Assembly (NCBI RefSeq): GCF_025149465.1
Contig: NZ_CP102275.1
Location: 1,426,001 to 1,490,000 of the forward strand
DNA: 64,000 bases
Direction: 5' to 3'
DNA from: Thomasclavelia spiroformis DSM 1552
GTDB lineage: Bacteria; Bacillota_I; Bacilli_A; Erysipelotrichales; Coprobacillaceae
Of the stretch, positions 44,901 through 54,896 are shown piece after piece. The notes under the pieces were generated by a model. It was not told where the DNA came from. It did not search any database and saw nothing but the letters and a program-made list of their open reading frames with translations. A program made the position numbers and the translations under genes. The number at the start of each line of letters is the position of its first letter. Within the stretch, counting starts at the first letter, position 1.

Positions 44901-45856
44901 TCTGATTTTCCTTTCAATCTACAATACATGTTAGGTGAGTAGCCTAATAGATAACCAAGAAGTATGTACTTAAATCCTATTTCTTTATTTTGTTGTTGAA
45001 ATTTTAATTCTTGTTTTAAAAATGATGATAAATCTTTCATATCATCTAAATATAAATCATTTGTATGTTTTTTTAATGTTAACGCATTATTATAAAAATC
45101 CATTACATTTTTTATTAGCTTATTACAACAATCTTCATAACCGAACTCCTTTGCAAATAAATATCTATTTTTAAATGCAATTGCTCGATCAAAAGCTCCT
45201 TTCACCTTTTTTTTGGAATCATTTGATGTACTGTCATTCCTATCGATATAATAAAAATATAGTTTTTGATCAATTACAGCTATTTTTTTTGCTCTATTTG
45301 TAATTTTATGCAATATCATCATATCTTGAGCATACCTTCCTGCTGGACTAACTATGTCATTCCAAAGTGATTTTTTGTACATATATTGCCAAAGCTGACT
45401 TCCAACCTTATCCAATAAAACTTCTCTCGTAAATTTTTTAGAATTTACTACCGAAACATCGTAAGTATCCTTATCCTTCGTAAGTTTTCCTCTAAAATAA
45501 TCACATTTAGAAATATCTGAATCGGTACTTATAATTGCATTCAATAAGCTATTAAGATATTGTGGTAAAATATAGTCATCACTATCAACAAATGAAACAT
45601 AATCACCTTTGGCCATTAAGAGAGCATTATTTCTCGCAACAGATAATCCTGCATTTTGCTGATGTATAACAATAAATCTTTTATCTTGTTTAGCAATCTC
45701 ATCACAAATTTCACCACTTCCATCTGTCGAACCATCATTAATAAGAATACATTCAAAATTTTCATATGTCTGTTGGATAATACTATCTAAGCATCTTCTT
45801 AAATGCTTTTGAACATTATAAACAGGTACTATAATACTAATTAGAGGGGTATTCAT
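44897..45856 (-). CDS. Family 2 glycosyltransferase
   Basis: 319 residues: ISIIVPVYNVQKHLRRCLDSIIQQTYENFECILINDGSTDGSGEICDEI and GLSVARNNALLMAKGDYVSFVDSDDYILPQYL give the GT-A fold with the DSD metal motif. The C-terminal half holds the acceptor region, where AGRYAQDMMILHKI replaces the usual G-ED motif. It is cytosolic and transfers a sugar from a nucleotide donor to the lipid-linked repeat unit. The IS110 element lies immediately upstream, so its transcription from the distal operon promoter may be affected. Confidence 0.9.
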   Translation of the reverse strand: MNTPLISIIVPVYNVQKHLRRCLDSIIQQTYENFECILINDGSTDGSGEICDEIAKQDKRFIVIHQQNAGLSVARNNALLMAKGDYVSFVDSDDYILPQYLNSLLNAIISTDSDISKCDYFRGKLTKDKDTYDVSVVNSKKFTREVLLDKVGSQLWQYMYKKSLWNDIVSPAGRYAQDMMILHKITNRAKKIAVIDQKLYFYYIDRNDSTSNDSKKKVKGAFDRAIAFKNRYLFAKEFGYEDCCNKLIKNVMDFYNNALTLKKHTNDLYLDDMKDLSSFLKQELKFQQQNKEIGFKYILLGYLLGYSPNMYCRLKGKSE

Positions 45857-45869
45857 ATCTTATTTTTCC

Positions 45870-46164
45870 TGGTATATTGAAGTTACTCATACAAAGAGTA
45901 ATAAATCTAATATACCAATTCTCCTTTCTACCTGAATTATTTGGTATCACTTCAGGTTGTGTTAAAATGTGTAATTGTGAATGTGGATTTGTATTTTTTT
46001 CCTTATTGCTTTGACTTTTCAGAAAGGATCTTACCACTTCTTTGTATCGCATTTATTATTAGTTGTATGAGTCTTTTGAATTATGAACACACCAGGTTTT
46101 TGATACCTTTGAAGTGGATCTGATTTCACAATCACAAATCATCTTAAGAAAGGAATTGATAATT
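45870..46164 (+). ncRNA. Structured non-coding region of IS110, candidate bridge RNA
   Basis: Nearly 300 bases of the IS110 left end without a credible gene but with strong pairings. TGGTATATT (45870-45878) pairs with AATATACCA (45909-45917) and encloses TTACTC/GAGTAA (45883-45888, 45896-45901). A separate hairpin CCTGAA (45931-45936)/TTCAGG (45951-45956) shows a 14-base loop containing GGTATC, and its complement GATACC recurs at 46102-46107. Bridge RNAs of IS110-group elements are encoded at this place. Assignment of target and donor loops is not possible without insertion-site comparison. Confidence 0.45.
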
Positions 46165-47325
46165 ATGAAACTTGTTGGAATTGACATTGCCAAATATAAA
46201 CATGCCGCTTTTATCATGGATGCTTCTACTGGCGAATCTTTATGTGATCCTTTTTTATTCAAAAACAATAAAGATGGATTTCAAAAATTTTATGACGAAC
46301 TTAATAAATACACACAAGATGAACTTTTAATCGGTATGGAAGATACCGGACACTATAACTTTGCCATTGAAAGCTGCTTATTGGCTAAAGGTTATAAAGT
46401 TGCTTTAATCAATCCTATTACCACTAAGAACCTTAGAAAAGCTTCTTTAAAAACTGTTAAAAGCGATAAAGAAGATGCTATTTTAATTACCAAAGCTCTC
46501 CTAGATAAAGATTACTATCGCATCATCTCTATTCAAGATGAGAAATTAAAGGAGGCCAAAGAATTAACGCGCTATCGTACACAATTGACAATTGAAATGA
46601 ATCGTAAGAAGAATATTCTTCAAAGACATATTGATATTGTTTTTCCTGAATTTAATACATTATTTAATAATGAATACACCATTACATATTTAAATATTTT
46701 AAGAAAATATGGTGATGCCTATACCATTGCACATACAGATATTCGTTCTTTAAGAAAATGTTTTAAATACTGTAATATCTTCTCAGCAGAAGACTTAAAA
46801 GAATTAGCTTCTAATTCTGTGGGTATTCATGATGTTTCTATTTCTTTTATCATTCAATCGGTTATTTCCAGTATTGATTTAATAAACTCTCAAATTGAAG
46901 AATTAGATAAAAAAATAGAAGAACTCGCCATCACACAAGATTCTTCTATCACATCAATACCAGGAATATCAATTATTACTGGTACTTCTATTTTAGCTGA
47001 ACTTGGTGATATAAGTAAATACTCAAATGCAGGAAAATTAATTAAATTTGCAGGTGTGAATCCATATATCAGTGAATCTGGCGAATTTTCAGCTGATAAA
47101 ACAGCCATAACCAAGAAAGGTTCTAAATATCTAAGGGCAACACTTTATCGAGTCATCATACCTGTAATACGCCACAACCCTGCATTTAATAACTACTATC
47201 ATTTAAAACGAAGTCAAGGTAAAGGACATCTTTGCGCTTTAGGTCATTGTGTAAGAAAACTTTTAAGAATCATTTATCATCTTGAAATAAATCATATTAC
47301 TTTTGATATAAATTCTCTTAAATAA
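46165..47325 (+). CDS. IS110-family DEDD transposase/recombinase
   Basis: 386 residues from the ATG at 46165 (AAGAAAGGA 8-10 nt upstream). The N-terminal RuvC-like DEDD domain shows MKLVGIDIAK (Asp7), GMEDTGHY and LKTVKSDKEDA. The C-terminal transposase_20 domain shows ITSIPGISIITGTSILAELGDISKYSNAGKLIKFAGVNPYISESGEFSADKTAITKKGSKYLRATLY, where the SESG segment should hold the nucleophilic serine. It looks intact. Such enzymes are guided by a bridge RNA to a short target. Confidence 0.95.
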   Translation: MKLVGIDIAKYKHAAFIMDASTGESLCDPFLFKNNKDGFQKFYDELNKYTQDELLIGMEDTGHYNFAIESCLLAKGYKVALINPITTKNLRKASLKTVKSDKEDAILITKALLDKDYYRIISIQDEKLKEAKELTRYRTQLTIEMNRKKNILQRHIDIVFPEFNTLFNNEYTITYLNILRKYGDAYTIAHTDIRSLRKCFKYCNIFSAEDLKELASNSVGIHDVSISFIIQSVISSIDLINSQIEELDKKIEELAITQDSSITSIPGISIITGTSILAELGDISKYSNAGKLIKFAGVNPYISESGEFSADKTAITKKGSKYLRATLYRVIIPVIRHNPAFNNYYHLKRSQGKGHLCALGHCVRKLLRIIYHLEINHITFDINSLK

Positions 47326-47453
47326 TCAAAATATTTATCGAACTAAATTCTATTAAAATAAGCTATTTTTACGATAGTTCTTTTTAACATTTTTTCATTC
47401 ACAATTTCAAAGATCAAATACTATATTTTCAAGTAATTTATTTTCATACTATT

Positions 47454-49004
47454 TCATAATCTACTACTTGACTTTAATATAGTTGTCTTTCTTATGAGAT
47501 TTAAATAACGATTAATAATTGCTCTAAATTCCTTACGATGAAAAAATACTAGTATATTAAATATGATGTTCACACTCCCACAAATAACACCTTTTAAAAT
47601 AAGTCCCATCCATCCGTTAAAAGATATAGAATTAACAACTAAAAAGCATATTAAAGCATTAATTACACAAATAAATAAAAAAAATAGATAACGGTAAAAA
47701 TATGATATATGTTTCCTATGCAATATTTTTACATATGTATAATAACTATCAGAAACTTCTGTAAGAAATAATTTAGACATCCATGTAGCAACAAAAACTC
47801 CCTCTATTCCCCATAGTTTTCCTAATAAAATAGATAAAAATATGTTACAAATTGCTGAAAGAACATATATATACTGTACCTCTTTAAAATATCCTTCAGT
47901 TGTTCTAAAAACATATATACTGTAATTTATACCACTTACATAAATTGAAAAAACAAGCGAAATTAAAGTAAATGAGGATATCAAATATAAATCACCTAAC
48001 CAAAGAATAATAAATGGTTTCATTAAAACTAATAAACATACACAAACAAAACTATATAAAAAATAAACTGATAAAAATAATTCATCAAAAATATTTCTTT
48101 TTTCTTGAACAGAACTATCAACATTAAAGTTTCCAACACTAGATGAAATACTTGTTAATGCATTATAAAATATGTTATTTACTGAATTAATAACCATTAA
48201 ATAATTTGAAATGATACCTACCTGTAAAAGACCAAACATTTTTGAAATAATTATATTATCTGTACCACTCGAGACAATACCACAAACTTTTGATATTGCT
48301 AACGCCTTAATATTAACAAAAATTTCTTTTTTTTCATCTTTTGACAACTGATTTTTAGGTGCTAATAAAACATACGGATATTGTTTGTTAACAATTACAG
48401 TCAAAATAACATTAATCATTAGTGTACATAGGATTTGACATAATAGATATAAAATAAAAGAATGTGTAAAATAAAGAATGATTGATTGAACTATCATAAG
48501 ACTAATGTGTGCAAAATTAGCCACTAAATTATTAATATATGATTTTTGATCAGCCAATAGCATAGATTTTTTATATGTACAAAAATATGATACAACAGTG
48601 TTCAATAAATATAATACAAATAAAAGATGTATGTCTTCTGGGATACTTGGTTTTTCTTTTATTAAATAATTAATAAATGGAGTAACTAATAATCCAGCAA
48701 CAAGCATTACAGTAGCAATTATATGATATGCTTTTTTATATAATAATAATAAGGCATTAATTTTATCATATTTTTTTTTCTTTATTGGCTCATATAAACT
48801 ATATACCATTACATTACCAATACCCAATTCAGTAAATGATAATATTGTTAATACATTTGAAAATAGTCCATTTATCCCTAAGTATTCTGCAGAAAGAAAT
48901 CGAATAAAAATACTTCTAGAAACAAAACTAAGAATTAATGTACAACTTTGACAAAACATAGTTAATACAATGTTTTTTATTGAACGTGAAAAATTTGATT
49001 GCAT
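47454..49004 (-). CDS. Polysaccharide repeat-unit flippase (Wzx-like)
   Basis: 516 residues with about 12-14 membrane helices, MOP-superfamily pattern: SRSIKNIVLTMFCQSCTLILSFVSRSIFIRFLSAEYLGINGLFSNVLTILSFTELGIGNVMVYSLYEPI is the conserved start of this clostridial Wzx group. FGLLQVGIISNYLMVINSV and the paired C-terminal helices follow. It moves the lipid-linked repeat unit across the cytoplasmic membrane. It begins on the last base of the wzy stop (TAATG). Confidence 0.92.
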   Translation of the reverse strand: MQSNFSRSIKNIVLTMFCQSCTLILSFVSRSIFIRFLSAEYLGINGLFSNVLTILSFTELGIGNVMVYSLYEPIKKKKYDKINALLLLYKKAYHIIATVMLVAGLLVTPFINYLIKEKPSIPEDIHLLFVLYLLNTVVSYFCTYKKSMLLADQKSYINNLVANFAHISLMIVQSIILYFTHSFILYLLCQILCTLMINVILTVIVNKQYPYVLLAPKNQLSKDEKKEIFVNIKALAISKVCGIVSSGTDNIIISKMFGLLQVGIISNYLMVINSVNNIFYNALTSISSSVGNFNVDSSVQEKRNIFDELFLSVYFLYSFVCVCLLVLMKPFIILWLGDLYLISSFTLISLVFSIYVSGINYSIYVFRTTEGYFKEVQYIYVLSAICNIFLSILLGKLWGIEGVFVATWMSKLFLTEVSDSYYTYVKILHRKHISYFYRYLFFLFICVINALICFLVVNSISFNGWMGLILKGVICGSVNIIFNILVFFHRKEFRAIINRYLNLIRKTTILKSSSRL

Positions 49005-50221
49005 TATACATCATCCTTTCTGATGTTTATATAATAGCTACCTTTTCTTTTTGCATAGATATTTAACATTCCTGCAAAAATACAGAAATCAACAAAATAA
49101 TATGGCATTCCTTTAAAAACTGGTTCTACGAAGAAATTTATTAAAAAAGCACAACAAATACTTAATATCAAATATTTATTTTCTAATAATATACTACTAT
49201 TTTTTACTATTTTTAATACGTCATGAATAGCTACAACAGTAAATGTTACCAATAATATAAAAGGAAACCATCCAACTTGCTTTAAAACATCAAACCATAA
49301 GTTATGGGTTGTATCTAATGACCCATCTCCAAAAGGATATTTATATGCCTCTTCAATTGTTTTAAATAAACTTTCCTTTCGATATTCATCACCGGATTGA
49401 TATCCTGTTTCATCAGAAATTCTTTCATATAATGGTGTATTTTCCCATCTTTCTTTGATTTGAAAAGCATTATTAGAATAAAGTAATACAGCTATCACTA
49501 CAAATATTGATATTTTAAAAATACGTTTTATTTTCAATTTACTATCTTGACTTCTCATTATTACAGTACAAAAAATATTTACCACAAAAACTATTATCAT
49601 TATTATTAATGCTGTCCTAGATGCTGTAACTAAACTATTATAAATAGCAAAAATAACTGCAATAAATAATATAATTTTCATTTTAAAATTATTTTTCCTA
49701 TTCACAACAAACAACATGTAAAATAATAACGATATACATAACGACATTAAAGCACCTTGTCCAGTTGCAGCAATTACGCTATTTGTCCAAATATCCATAC
49801 CATTCCTATTATAATCGACGAATCCTCCTGAAATTATCATATTCATAAAAACATGCGTAAATCTTCCAAAGACTATAATAAAAATATAATAACGTACCAT
49901 ATTATCTAAATTTTCAAATGAACATTTATTTATTATCGTAGAACCTACTAAATATCCCATCGTAGGTGCTAGTAAATAAGGTAAAACATAATATGTTAAA
50001 AATTCTCTATGATAATAAACTGACATAATATAAAATAATATTGAAAATAATATCAATAATATACTTTTTTTCGGAATACAAATGCATTTATATAATAAAA
50101 AAACAGATAAAAATAAAACTAAAACTAATCTGCTTTCCATGTTAATAAAATTCATTGAAAATAAGAATAAAATCAATCCAATAAAAATATCATTAATTTT
50201 TAATTTTTTTAAAGTTATCAT
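49004..50221 (-). CDS. O-antigen/capsule polymerase-like protein (Wzy-like)
   Basis: 405 residues from the ATG at 50221 (AAAGGAG 6 nt upstream; a longer frame would extend over the preceding gene). There are ten or more membrane helices. One loop before the last helices carries the short motif DTTHNLWFDVLKQVGW typical of O-antigen ligase/polymerase proteins (HNxxL). Sequence is poorly conserved in this family, so the call rests on topology, the HNLW motif and position next to the flippase. It would link repeat units outside the membrane. Confidence 0.82.
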   Translation of the reverse strand: MITLKKLKINDIFIGLILFLFSMNFINMESRLVLVLFLSVFLLYKCICIPKKSILLILFSILFYIMSVYYHREFLTYYVLPYLLAPTMGYLVGSTIINKCSFENLDNMVRYYIFIIVFGRFTHVFMNMIISGGFVDYNRNGMDIWTNSVIAATGQGALMSLCISLLFYMLFVVNRKNNFKMKIILFIAVIFAIYNSLVTASRTALIIMIIVFVVNIFCTVIMRSQDSKLKIKRIFKISIFVVIAVLLYSNNAFQIKERWENTPLYERISDETGYQSGDEYRKESLFKTIEEAYKYPFGDGSLDTTHNLWFDVLKQVGWFPFILLVTFTVVAIHDVLKIVKNSSILLENKYLILSICCAFLINFFVEPVFKGMPYYFVDFCIFAGMLNIYAKRKGSYYINIRKDDV

Positions 50222-51386
50222 TTGCTTCTCCTTTTCCAATTTCAAATATAAAATTTTTAATTGGGGTTATAAATAATCGATAATCGAAATAATTAATTGC
50301 TGTTTTTCTCGCCTCTTGACACATATATACTTTTTCATTGTTACTTAGTGCTAGTGCTCTTTTTATTGCAATACAAATACTTCTCTCATCACATGAATCA
50401 ACAACAATACTATTTGTTTTATCTATTAAATAATCATTTAAATCAGATGTTAAATTAGAAATAACTGGTGTTCCAGTTGCTAAACTTTCAACAAATTTTG
50501 TTGGAAATCCAGCTTTTGCATAACGTTGCTTTTCTGATCTTATCAAAATTGTAAAATTTGCTTTTTCTAATTCACATAAAACATCTGCCCGAGAGATTCG
50601 CCCTTTTATTTCAATAACCTCAGATAATTTATCAATAATATTATTTTCAACACTACATATATTTACTAATTGTTCTCTAGTTACTCCTATAATAATAAAC
50701 TTTAATTTTCTTTGCTCTTCTTTTTTCAATAATAAAATTCCATTTAAAATTTCAAATAAATAGTCTTTTTTTCCTGGAGATCCTGCATACATGATAACTA
50801 GTTTATCATTTGAAATATTTTTTTTAGAAATAATATTTTGAACATCTAAGATAACCGGTATCTTAAGCACTTTTATATTCCTATCTAAAAAATGTTTCTT
50901 TAAATACTCACTAATTGCAATAACATAATATTGTTTATCTATCCATTTTGTATTATATGAATCATTTCTTTTATAACTTATTGATTTATCACCTCTTTTA
51001 AATTGCTCTGGTGAAAACCACTCAACTGCATCATATATTAATTTAATATTAATTTTTTTGCAGTATTTTTTCAAAATTTCCAAACTAATTTTATCAATTT
51101 GTGTATGTAAACATAAATCATAATGTTTCTTTTTTATAAATTTTTTTAACCTTAGTGGAAACATAAAATAGTCTACAATTTTTTGAAATTTAAATTTTTT
51201 TTCGGATCTATATTATATATATGAAATATTTTCAAGTTGCTTTATATTAAATCTTGTTGATTCTCCCATTGATATTACAGTTACTTTATAACCAATTTCT
51301 ATAAGTATTTTAGCATACATATGTATCCTTACTGCTCCTGCATCTTGGTTAGGACACTTATCAAGAGTTACTATTAGTGCTTCCAT
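50193..51386 (-). pseudogene. Family 4 glycosyltransferase with premature stop
   Basis: The start at 51386 (GGAG upstream) encodes MEALIVTLDKCPNQDAGAVRIHMYAKILIEIGYKVTVISMGES, a normal GT4 N-terminus, and stops with TAA at 51213-51215. The same frame is open again and continues from the ATG at 51164 with the remaining 323 residues (MYAGSPGKKDYLFEILNGILLLKK; GFPTKFVESLATGTPVISNLTSDLNDYL). Between them an adjacent frame reads NIDPKKNLNFKKL, which suggests two compensating small indels near TATATATAATA and an A6 run. The C-terminal part could be made alone but lacks the acceptor domain. Confidence 0.8.
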
Positions 51387-51401
51387 CCTTATTCTCCTAT
51401 T

Positions 51402-51950
51402 TTAATTTTTAAAGTTTTTTAACTTTCTATGCTTTTTCAATTCATCATCTGTAAATCTATTTTTAATAATTTTAGCAGGCACGCCACCAACTATTGTATA
51501 CGCTGGGACATTCTTTGTTACAACAGAACCTGCAGCCACTACTGAACCTTCACCAATTGTAACTCCCTTTAAAATTGTTGAATTTGCCCCTATCCAAACA
51601 TCATCTTCAATAACTACAGGTAGATCATTTTCAGGAACTTTTTCATCGTCAGAAACATTTACCATATATTTACCTATTGTATCAATCTTATGATCCCCAG
51701 TTATAATACTAACTTGTGGCCCAATCATAACATAATTTCCAATTATTAATTTAGCTCTTGTACATAAAATTAGTGCTCGCCCACCAATCGATGAATTTTT
51801 ACCAATTTTAATATTTTTAATACCACTAATTGTACATTGTTTCCCAATAGTAACACCTTTTTCGCAACTACCACATGCAGACTTTAAAATTGGCATAAAA
51901 AAAAAGCGATAGAAAAGCCAACTTAATTTTTTTAATATTAGGTATACCAT
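51402..51950 (-). CDS. Hexapeptide-repeat O-acetyltransferase
   Basis: 182 residues: a membrane-proximal helix ([24 protein letters not shown]), then left-handed beta-helix repeats ([56 protein letters not shown] with catalytic His). It ends [48 protein letters not shown]. This WcaF/VioB-like group O-acetylates sugars of exported polysaccharides. It lies one base downstream of the preceding glycosyltransferase gene. Confidence 0.9.
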   Translation of the reverse strand: MVYLILKKLSWLFYRFFFMPILKSACGSCEKGVTIGKQCTISGIKNIKIGKNSSIGGRALILCTRAKLIIGNYVMIGPQVSIITGDHKIDTIGKYMVNVSDDEKVPENDLPVVIEDDVWIGANSTILKGVTIGEGSVVAAGSVVTKNVPAYTIVGGVPAKIIKNRFTDDELKKHRKLKNFKN

Positions 51951-51951
51951 C

Positions 51952-53016
51952 TTATCTCATTTCAATAATAGTATTATATATTACTATTAAATCTCCTAAA
52001 ACTTTAGATTTTACATATTTTTTTGAAATATTGTAATTAAATAAAGAAAAATTTTTTCGTATTTCTTTATCTTTTATAGATATCATTGCATTATATAAAG
52101 CAAATTTATCTCTAGGATCTATTATAATTCCTCCTTTACCAATTTTATTTTCCAATAATTCTTTATTATTACCTACATCAGTAGCAATTATAGGTAAACC
52201 TCTTGACATTGCCTCTAAAAGAGCAAGTGAAAAACCCTCACTATAAGACGGGAATACAAAAACATCCGCCTGATCTAAATAATAAATTATTTCTTCATGT
52301 TTTTTATTACCTAAAAATTTAACATTATTAGGTATTTGAACCACATCAATTCCGTAATGTATTGATCCCAATAAAATAAACTCTATATCTTTAAATCTCT
52401 CTGCAGTCCAAAGAATTTCTTGTACCCCTTTTTCAATACTTACATGCCCTACATAAACAACTTTATTTATTTTTTCATTTACTTTTTTTGGAATATCTAT
52501 TAAAAAATCATCATCAATGAAATTTGGAAAAATTTTGCAATTTATTATTCCCATTTCTTTAATATAATTTAAAGAATCCATATTTAAAGTCATCACAAGT
52601 TTTACTTTTTTACATATTCTTTTTAAAAAAAACTTTTGAATCGTATTATTGTTAATTTGATCACAAATATTACAATGACATTGAAAAATTATTGGTATTT
52701 TTTTCTTGGATAATATTTTTATAATTAAATAATCTTTAAATATCCCTAATTTTGAACAAGATGAATTAACATGTGCAATTGAGATCTCTTTTTTTTTAAT
52801 AGTTTTTAATGTCAGTCTAATAATTTTTACTAATCTGTATATTTCTGTAAAAGGATTTCTTTTTGAACCATAAAATTTACCTCTTTTTCCAATTATAGCA
52901 GTATTAATAGTTACTACATTTATATTATTATTTCGACAATATTCAAGAAATTTTAAACTCCATGTTGCTATTCCTCCTGTTGGTGGAGGCAACGGAGATA
53001 CTAATAATACTCGCAT
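51952..53016 (-). CDS. Family 4 glycosyltransferase
   Basis: 354 residues from the ATG at 53016, which gives the typical [27 protein letters not shown] (GAGGAGA upstream). The C-domain shows [23 protein letters not shown] and [50 protein letters not shown] with the EX7E motif. It is a cytosolic GT-B enzyme; the sugar is unknown. It belongs to the main capsule operon. Confidence 0.92.
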   Translation of the reverse strand: MRVLLVSPLPPPTGGIATWSLKFLEYCRNNNINVVTINTAIIGKRGKFYGSKRNPFTEIYRLVKIIRLTLKTIKKKEISIAHVNSSCSKLGIFKDYLIIKILSKKKIPIIFQCHCNICDQINNNTIQKFFLKRICKKVKLVMTLNMDSLNYIKEMGIINCKIFPNFIDDDFLIDIPKKVNEKINKVVYVGHVSIEKGVQEILWTAERFKDIEFILLGSIHYGIDVVQIPNNVKFLGNKKHEEIIYYLDQADVFVFPSYSEGFSLALLEAMSRGLPIIATDVGNNKELLENKIGKGGIIIDPRDKFALYNAMISIKDKEIRKNFSLFNYNISKKYVKSKVLGDLIVIYNTIIEMR

Positions 53017-53030
53017 ATATATTTCTCCTC

Positions 53031-54302
53031 TCATCTATCCTTTTTTATCGATATAGCTTCATTTAAAACTTGTATATATTTTTTAGTACACATATTTGAA
53101 TCTAAGTTTCTTTTAATATATTCTCGTCCATTATTACCCATTTTACTACATAATGCTCTATCATCATATAGTTTTAAAATTGCGTGTTTTATTTCCATAA
53201 CATTTCCAGATTCACATGCAATTCCCGACTTAGAATCATTAATAATGTTATTAAGTTCTGAATCTTTATCAAAATTAGTTATCACTGCTGTAGCAGTTGC
53301 CATAATGCTCCATGTTTTGCTCGGTAAAGCTGTTTTACCAGCACCTTTTTTACAAGATACTATTGAAACATTACCTAAACTATATACCTCTGACACTCTA
53401 TTTTGAGGTTGAATAGGTAATATAGTAATATTATTTATTTTTTCTGAATTTATAAGATTTTCATAATATTTTTTTCCATCTCCTGAACCAAATAATATAA
53501 ATTTAATATCTTTATATTCTTGCATAATTTTAGCCACATTTATAATTGTATCTATATCTTGCGCTTTACCCATATTTCCTGCATATGTAACAAAAAAATT
53601 ATTTTTATCTAAATTATATTCTTCAAAAAGTTTATTACTATTCCTTGAAATAGGAATTACTTCATCAGCATTAATCCAATTATAAATCACTTTAATTTTT
53701 TCAGCCAATACACCTTTATCGACCAAATTATGTTTAAATTCATCACAAATCACTATTATTTTATCAGCATGTTTATATGTATATTTTTCAATTAATTTAC
53801 CAATTTTGAAAAATAAAGATTTTTCGCTTGATATTCCTGTACTAACTAACGAATCCGGAAAAATATCTTGTACAATATACACTACAGGTAAGCATAATTT
53901 TTTACCCAATAATGCTGCTACAATTCCTTGAGTAGGCGGTGTACTCCCAGCTAAAATAACATCACAATTTGACAAGTTCCTTGCTGTTCTATATTGTTTT
54001 ATATTTAATAGTAGATAACGTATTATTCTTTTTATGACCACACTATTTTCAGGTAAAAGCTTAAATCTATGCACGCGAATCTTTCCATCATATTTTTCTT
54101 CATACCGTATATCTTTATAGTTATCTACTATATCTTGTTCAAGTCCTCTTGATGGGGTAGGAGTAACACAATCAATTTGAAAATCATTATCAACTAATGT
54201 TTTTTCTAAATCATTTACTAAATGTGTACTAGCAGTTATTTCTGGTGTATAGTATGCGTATAATCTTATTATATTCTTTTTTTCTATTCTCTTAGTTGTC
54301 AT
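53031..54302 (-). CDS. Family 4 glycosyltransferase, WbuB-like (candidate FucNAc transferase)
   Basis: 423 residues: IIRLYAYYTPEITASTHLVNDLEKTL, then VILAGSTPPTQGIVAALLGKKLCLPVVYIVQDIFPDSLVSTG, a segment typical of WbuB/CapM-type enzymes that use L-FucNAc or related 6-deoxy amino sugars. The donor domain reads FVTYAGNMGKAQDIDTIINVAKIM, ILPIQPQNRVSEVYSLGNVSIVSCKKGAGKTALPSKTWSIMATA. The locus carries a CapE-CapF-CapG set, so UDP-L-FucNAc is a plausible donor. It overlaps the preceding phosphoglycosyl transferase gene by 11 bases. Confidence 0.85.
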   Translation of the reverse strand: MTTKRIEKKNIIRLYAYYTPEITASTHLVNDLEKTLVDNDFQIDCVTPTPSRGLEQDIVDNYKDIRYEEKYDGKIRVHRFKLLPENSVVIKRIIRYLLLNIKQYRTARNLSNCDVILAGSTPPTQGIVAALLGKKLCLPVVYIVQDIFPDSLVSTGISSEKSLFFKIGKLIEKYTYKHADKIIVICDEFKHNLVDKGVLAEKIKVIYNWINADEVIPISRNSNKLFEEYNLDKNNFFVTYAGNMGKAQDIDTIINVAKIMQEYKDIKFILFGSGDGKKYYENLINSEKINNITILPIQPQNRVSEVYSLGNVSIVSCKKGAGKTALPSKTWSIMATATAVITNFDKDSELNNIINDSKSGIACESGNVMEIKHAILKLYDDRALCSKMGNNGREYIKRNLDSNMCTKKYIQVLNEAISIKKDR

Positions 54303-54885
54303 TTGTGTACAATCCTTTTCTCAATAATACCGTGCTGAATGTTTTAAATAATATTTTTATATCCAACCATAACGAAACATTATTTGCATACCATACATCT
54401 TTCAATCTTTTTTCTCTAGACGATAAAGAATTACGAAAATAGGCTTGTGAGTATCCTGTTATTCCTGGACGAACTTTTAATTTATCCAATTCATCACTAG
54501 AATATCCACTAAGAGAGTTGCTAAGACTAGCTCGAGGACCTATTATACTCATATCACCTAATAATACATTTATTATTTGTGGAAGTTCATCTATACTTGT
54601 TTCTCGAATAAAATGTCCAACTTTAGTAACTCTTGGATCATTTTTTGAATTATAAGTACTTCCATCAGCATTTCTAATGTCTTCAGAATTTACATGCATT
54701 GATCTAAATTTATACATTTTGAAAACCTTGCCATTTTTGCCTAATCTTTCTCCACTATATATGATAGGTCCCCTGTCTTCAATAAAAATAGCGACTGAAA
54801 CAATAATAAAAATTATTGATAAAGGTATAAGAAATAAGATACTTATTAATATATCAAATAATCGTTTTAAAAACTTTTTATACAT
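54292..54885 (-). CDS. Initiating phosphoglycosyl transferase (PglC/WcaJ-type small)
   Basis: 197 residues, monotopic: an N-terminal re-entrant helix ([26 protein letters not shown]), then [28 protein letters not shown] with the catalytic Asp-Glu dyad region, [33 protein letters not shown] and [21 protein letters not shown]. It lacks the WbaP N-terminal membrane part, as in PglC. It transfers sugar-1-phosphate to undecaprenyl phosphate to start each repeat unit. The neighbouring aminotransferase and NeuD gene suggest a modified amino sugar substrate. Confidence 0.93.
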   Translation of the reverse strand: MYKKFLKRLFDILISILFLIPLSIIFIIVSVAIFIEDRGPIIYSGERLGKNGKVFKMYKFRSMHVNSEDIRNADGSTYNSKNDPRVTKVGHFIRETSIDELPQIINVLLGDMSIIGPRASLSNSLSGYSSDELDKLKVRPGITGYSQAYFRNSLSSREKRLKDVWYANNVSLWLDIKILFKTFSTVLLRKGLYTNDN

Positions 54886-54896
54886 TTAGTTCCTCC

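Larger units (their letters stand above)
45870..47400 (+). mobile_element. IS110-family insertion sequence (ends approximate)
   Basis: One transposase gene on the strand opposite to the capsule operon, with a long 5' and short 3' non-coding flank, as in the IS110 group. IS110 elements lack clear terminal repeats, so the ends are estimates. The element lies between the flippase gene and the GT2 gene. Confidence 0.8.

Noticed and set aside
45837-46268. Short frames on both strands in the IS110 left end
   Set aside because: No ribosome-binding sites, no homology, and they overlap strong RNA-like hairpins and the start of the transposase gene.
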